The notes beneath the pieces were generated by a model. The model did not search any database and was not told the DNA's origin. It saw nothing but the letters and a program-made list of their open reading frames with translations. Positions 61,848 through 64,000 of a DNA stretch of 64,000 nt are shown piece after piece. The position numbers and the translations under genes are program-made. The DNA comes from JACMQX01 sp044225675 (GTDB lineage Bacteria > Pseudomonadota > Gammaproteobacteria > Burkholderiales > Burkholderiaceae_C): the NCBI GenBank assembly GCA_044225675.1, contig JBGAIH010000005.1:62001-126000 (forward strand). The letters are read 5' to 3'. How positions within the stretch are numbered: the first letter of the stretch is position 1; the number at the start of each line of letters is the position of its first letter.

Positions 61848-62242
61848 GTGGCAGATGCCGGTGCGGCGCGCCGGAACAGTTGCAGGAGGTTGCCCTCGGG
61901 GTCGCGCAGCGACAGCACCGCGCCGTGCGCGCCCATGTCGCGTTCGGCCAGCACCTCGCCGCCGCCAGCGGCGATGCGTTCGCGCGCGCCGTCGAAGCTG
62001 GCCACCTCCAGCACGAGCACCATGCCCGAGGTGGCGGGCGCGGCCTCCTCGGCGCAGGCCAGCGCCACGTTGGTGTTGCCCACGCCGTACTGGAGCCAGC
62101 GGTCGCCGTCGCGGAACTTCAGGGGCAGGCCGAGGGCCGATTCATAGAACGCATGCAATGCGCCGGGCTCGCGCGCGACGACGAACACGTTCTGCACGCG
62201 CGAAGGTGCAGACGCAGGCGTGGAAGGGGTCGGGTTGGCCAT
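61844..62242 (-). CDS. VOC (glyoxalase-like) superfamily protein
   Basis: A 132-residue single-domain VOC protein: VQNVFVVAREPGALHAFYESALGLPLKFRDGDRWLQYGVGNTNVALA, then MVLVLEVASFDGARERIAAGGGEVL and SLRDPEGNLLQLFRR. The typical pairing of one beta-alpha-beta-beta-beta repeat followed by a second is visible. Met at 62242 with GAGGG upstream is chosen over 62248. Its metal-binding His/Glu are less clear than in the 1635 protein. Function unknown. Confidence 0.8.
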   Translation of the reverse strand: MANPTPSTPASAPSRVQNVFVVAREPGALHAFYESALGLPLKFRDGDRWLQYGVGNTNVALACAEEAAPATSGMVLVLEVASFDGARERIAAGGGEVLAERDMGAHGAVLSLRDPEGNLLQLFRRAAPASAT

Positions 62243-62252
62243 CGTCATGCCC

Positions 62253-63029
62253 TCACATCGACACCTGTGATGCGCCGCCGTCGAGGAGCAGCACGTCGGC
62301 ATTGAGAAAGCGCGCGCCGTCGCCCGCGAGGAAGCAGATCGCGTCGGCGATGTCCTCCACCGTGCCCAGCCGGCCGAGCGGCGTGCGGGCGATGCGTCGG
62401 GCATCCAGCTCGGCATTGCGGTGCCTGGCCGTGCCTTCGGTCGGCACGGCGCCCGGCGCTACCGCGTTGACGCGGATACCGCGCGCGCCGAGGTCGGCCG
62501 CTGCGGCGCGCGTGATGCCGATCACGCCGGCCTTGATGCCGCTGTAGACCACCGAGCGCTGCGGCGAGCGCACGCCCGCGATCGAGGCCACGTTGATGAT
62601 CGAGCCGCCGCGCGCCGGGTCCATGCATTCGGCTGCGGCCTGAATGCCCCAGATGACCGACTTGAAGCCGATCTCCACCATGCGGTCCATGACTTCGGGC
62701 GTGATCTCGGCAAGCGGCTGGTAGCGCACCCAGGCGGCGTTGTTGACGAGCACGTCGAGCCGGCCCGCCTGCTGCACGAGGCTTTGCACGGCCTGGCGCA
62801 TGCCGTCGCGGCTTGACACGTCCTGCGCGATGCCGATGGCCTGACCGCCTGCGCCGCGGATCGCGGCCACGGCATCGTCGACGAATTCGGGCTTGAGGTC
62901 GTTGACGCCGACGGTGGCGCCGAGGCGGGCCAGGGCCAGCGCGGTGGCGCGGCCGATGCCGTGGCCGGCGCCGCTGATGAAGGCCACGCGGCCCTGCAGG
63001 CTGCCGGGTGGGGAATGGGGGTCGGTCAT
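62253..63029 (-). CDS. Short-chain dehydrogenase/reductase
   Basis: A 258-residue SDR with AFISGAGHGIGRATA, VNNAAWVRY, Ser in INVASIAGVRS and YSGIKAG as Tyr-Lys. The C-terminus is FLNADVLLLDGGASQVSM. The start at 63029 follows AGGAGACATTCCG. The next gene downstream (VOC) begins 10 bp after its stop. It is first but one in the minus operon that runs from beyond the window edge. Confidence 0.9.
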   Translation of the reverse strand: MTDPHSPPGSLQGRVAFISGAGHGIGRATALALARLGATVGVNDLKPEFVDDAVAAIRGAGGQAIGIAQDVSSRDGMRQAVQSLVQQAGRLDVLVNNAAWVRYQPLAEITPEVMDRMVEIGFKSVIWGIQAAAECMDPARGGSIINVASIAGVRSPQRSVVYSGIKAGVIGITRAAAADLGARGIRVNAVAPGAVPTEGTARHRNAELDARRIARTPLGRLGTVEDIADAICFLAGDGARFLNADVLLLDGGASQVSM

Positions 63030-63054
63030 CGGAATGTCTCCTGGAGGTCGCGGG

Positions 63055-64000
63055 TCAGGCGCCCGCGTGTTCGGGGGAAGGCCGTGCGCCTGCGACGGGT
63101 GGGTCGGGCGGGCCCGGTAGGTTCGATAGGTCGGGCACGGTGCCTGCGGCAGCTTGCGGCAAGGCATCAGGCGCGGGGACCAGCAGCGCGTCGAGCGCCC
63201 AGGCGCCGCGCCCCGCGTCGAGAACCACCAGCGGGTTGACGTCGATCTCGGCGACCTGGCTCGCGTGTGCGGCAGCGAAGCGCGACAGGCAGGCCACGGC
63301 TCGCGCGGCGGCGGCCACGTCGGCAGGGGGCCGGCCGCGCGCGCCGTCGAGCAGCGGGAAGCTGCGCAGCGAGCGCAGCATCGCCACCGCCTGCGCCTCG
63401 TCGACTGGCGCGGTCTGCAGCGCGACGTCCTTGAAGACCTCGGCATGGATGCCGCCGAGGCCGACCATGACGACCGGGCCGAAGACCGGATCGCGCCGCG
63501 TGCCCAGGATCAGTTCCGTGCCGCCCTGCGCCATCTGCGCCACCAGCACGCCGGTGAGGCGCGCCTGCGGTGCCTTCAGCGCGACGCGCTCGCGAAGCGC
63601 GTCGTATTCCGCGCGCAGCGCGTCGGCGGACTTGACGCCCACCACCACGCCGCCGACCTCGGTCTTGTGGGCGATGTCGGGCGAGAGGATCTTGAGCACG
63701 ACCGGAAAGCCGATGGCCTCGGCCGCTGCCAGCGCAGCGTCCCGGCTGGTGGCCGTGATCTCGCGCAGCACGGGCAGACCGGCCGCCGCCAGCACGGCCT
63801 TGGCCGAGGCTTCGTCGGCGAAGGCGGTGGCGGCGAGCGGGGGCAGGGTGGGCACTTGAACGGCGGGTTCCGACGCCACCTGGGCCGACGACTTGGCCGA
63901 CGACTTGGCCGACGACGCGGCCCCTGTTTCGGCCGACGCTTCAGCCTGAAGTCCGGCCCCCTCCTGCGCCCCGCCGGCCGTGCCCGTGCCATGCACCAGC
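63055..64000 (-). CDS. NDP-forming acyl-CoA synthetase, ATP-grasp domain (N-terminus beyond window)
   Basis: An open frame of 315 codons running off the right edge. From about residue 55 the ATP-grasp domain of acetyl-CoA synthetase/acyl-CoA ligase (NDP-forming) is plain: FADEASAKAVLAAAGLPVLREI, AEAIGFPVVLKILSPDIAHKTEVGGVVVGVKSADAL, MAQGGTELILGTRRDPVFGPVVMVGLGGIHAEVFKDVAL and EIDVNPLVVLDAG. The first 50 residues (Ala/Ser/Lys-rich AKSSAKSSAQ) are a linker, so the CoA-binding domains must lie beyond 64000. It makes an acyl-CoA from an acid with NTP. Downstream lies the SDR at 62253. Confidence 0.9.
   Translation of the reverse strand, partial: LVHGTGTAGGAQEGAGLQAEASAETGAASSAKSSAKSSAQVASEPAVQVPTLPPLAATAFADEASAKAVLAAAGLPVLREITATSRDAALAAAEAIGFPVVLKILSPDIAHKTEVGGVVVGVKSADALRAEYDALRERVALKAPQARLTGVLVAQMAQGGTELILGTRRDPVFGPVVMVGLGGIHAEVFKDVALQTAPVDEAQAVAMLRSLRSFPLLDGARGRPPADVAAAARAVACLSRFAAAHASQVAEIDVNPLVVLDAGRGAWALDALLVPAPDALPQAAAGTVPDLSNLPGPPDPPVAGARPSPEHAGA

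Overview
This is a very GC-rich stretch of bacterial chromosome that looks like Burkholderiales (Comamonadaceae or Alcaligenaceae type). I base that on five orphan Bug-type (TctC) periplasmic receptors, many CaiB, SDR and acyl-CoA dehydrogenase genes, GGAGACA-type ribosome binding sites, and a copper block of a kind common in this order. It is an accessory, catabolism-dominated region. I saw no rRNA, complete tRNA, CRISPR array, transposase or integrase. Genus cannot be fixed by reading alone.

Layout. 0-6 kb: a LysR regulator (cut by the window edge) diverges from a quinone-oxidoreductase-like gene, a VOC protein, a complete TRAP transporter (P, Q, M) and an SDR. 6.1-7.1 kb: a lone protein with a degenerate kinase ATPase domain and a receiver domain. 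7.2-25.6 kb: several short divergent operons of acyl-CoA catabolism (SDRs, CMD-fold proteins, acyl-CoA ligase, 3-hydroxyacyl-CoA dehydrogenase, thiolase, hydrolases, a dienoyl-CoA-reductase-like flavoprotein) and two Bug receptors. 25.8-27.6 kb: a compositionally different two-gene module, a winged-helix-like protein plus an AbiEii-type nucleotidyltransferase, with a palindromic operator. 27.8-29.5 kb: a sigma-54 enhancer-binding activator. 29.8-43.3 kb: a long operon with a BadI-like ring-opening hydrolase, enoyl-CoA hydratase, SDRs, three acyl-CoA dehydrogenases (two forming a PimC/PimD-like pair), two CaiB CoA-transferases, 3-hydroxyacyl-CoA dehydrogenases and a third Bug receptor. 43.4-50.6 kb: an atypical Nramp-like transporter, an 8-bp repeat array, a copper-handling block (His-rich proteins, TolC-like lipoprotein, multicopper oxidase, CusF-like protein) and a VWA protein. 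50.6-55.7 kb: IclR regulator, SCP2-type thiolase, TPP enzyme, Bug receptor. 55.8-57.5 kb: a Ser/Thr-rich effector-like protein with an internal duplication. 57.6-64 kb: a minus-strand operon with an acyl-CoA dehydrogenase, Bug receptor, SDRs, SnoaL-like and VOC proteins, and the C-terminal part of an NDP-forming acyl-CoA synthetase.

How it fits together. The most notable signal is a set of nine matches to the sigma-54 -24/-12 promoter (TGGCAY-N5-TTGC). They lie in the intergenic regions in front of the 8-25 kb operons, the 29.8 kb operon and the 42.3 kb receptor gene, and the matching activator is encoded in the middle of the region. Together the genes read as one sigma-54-controlled regulon for uptake and degradation of a cyclic (alicyclic) carboxylic acid: CoA activation, dehydrogenation, hydration, oxidation, hydrolytic ring cleavage by the BadI-like enzyme to a pimeloyl-CoA-like dicarboxyl-CoA, then beta-oxidation. 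The substrate itself is not revealed by the sequence.
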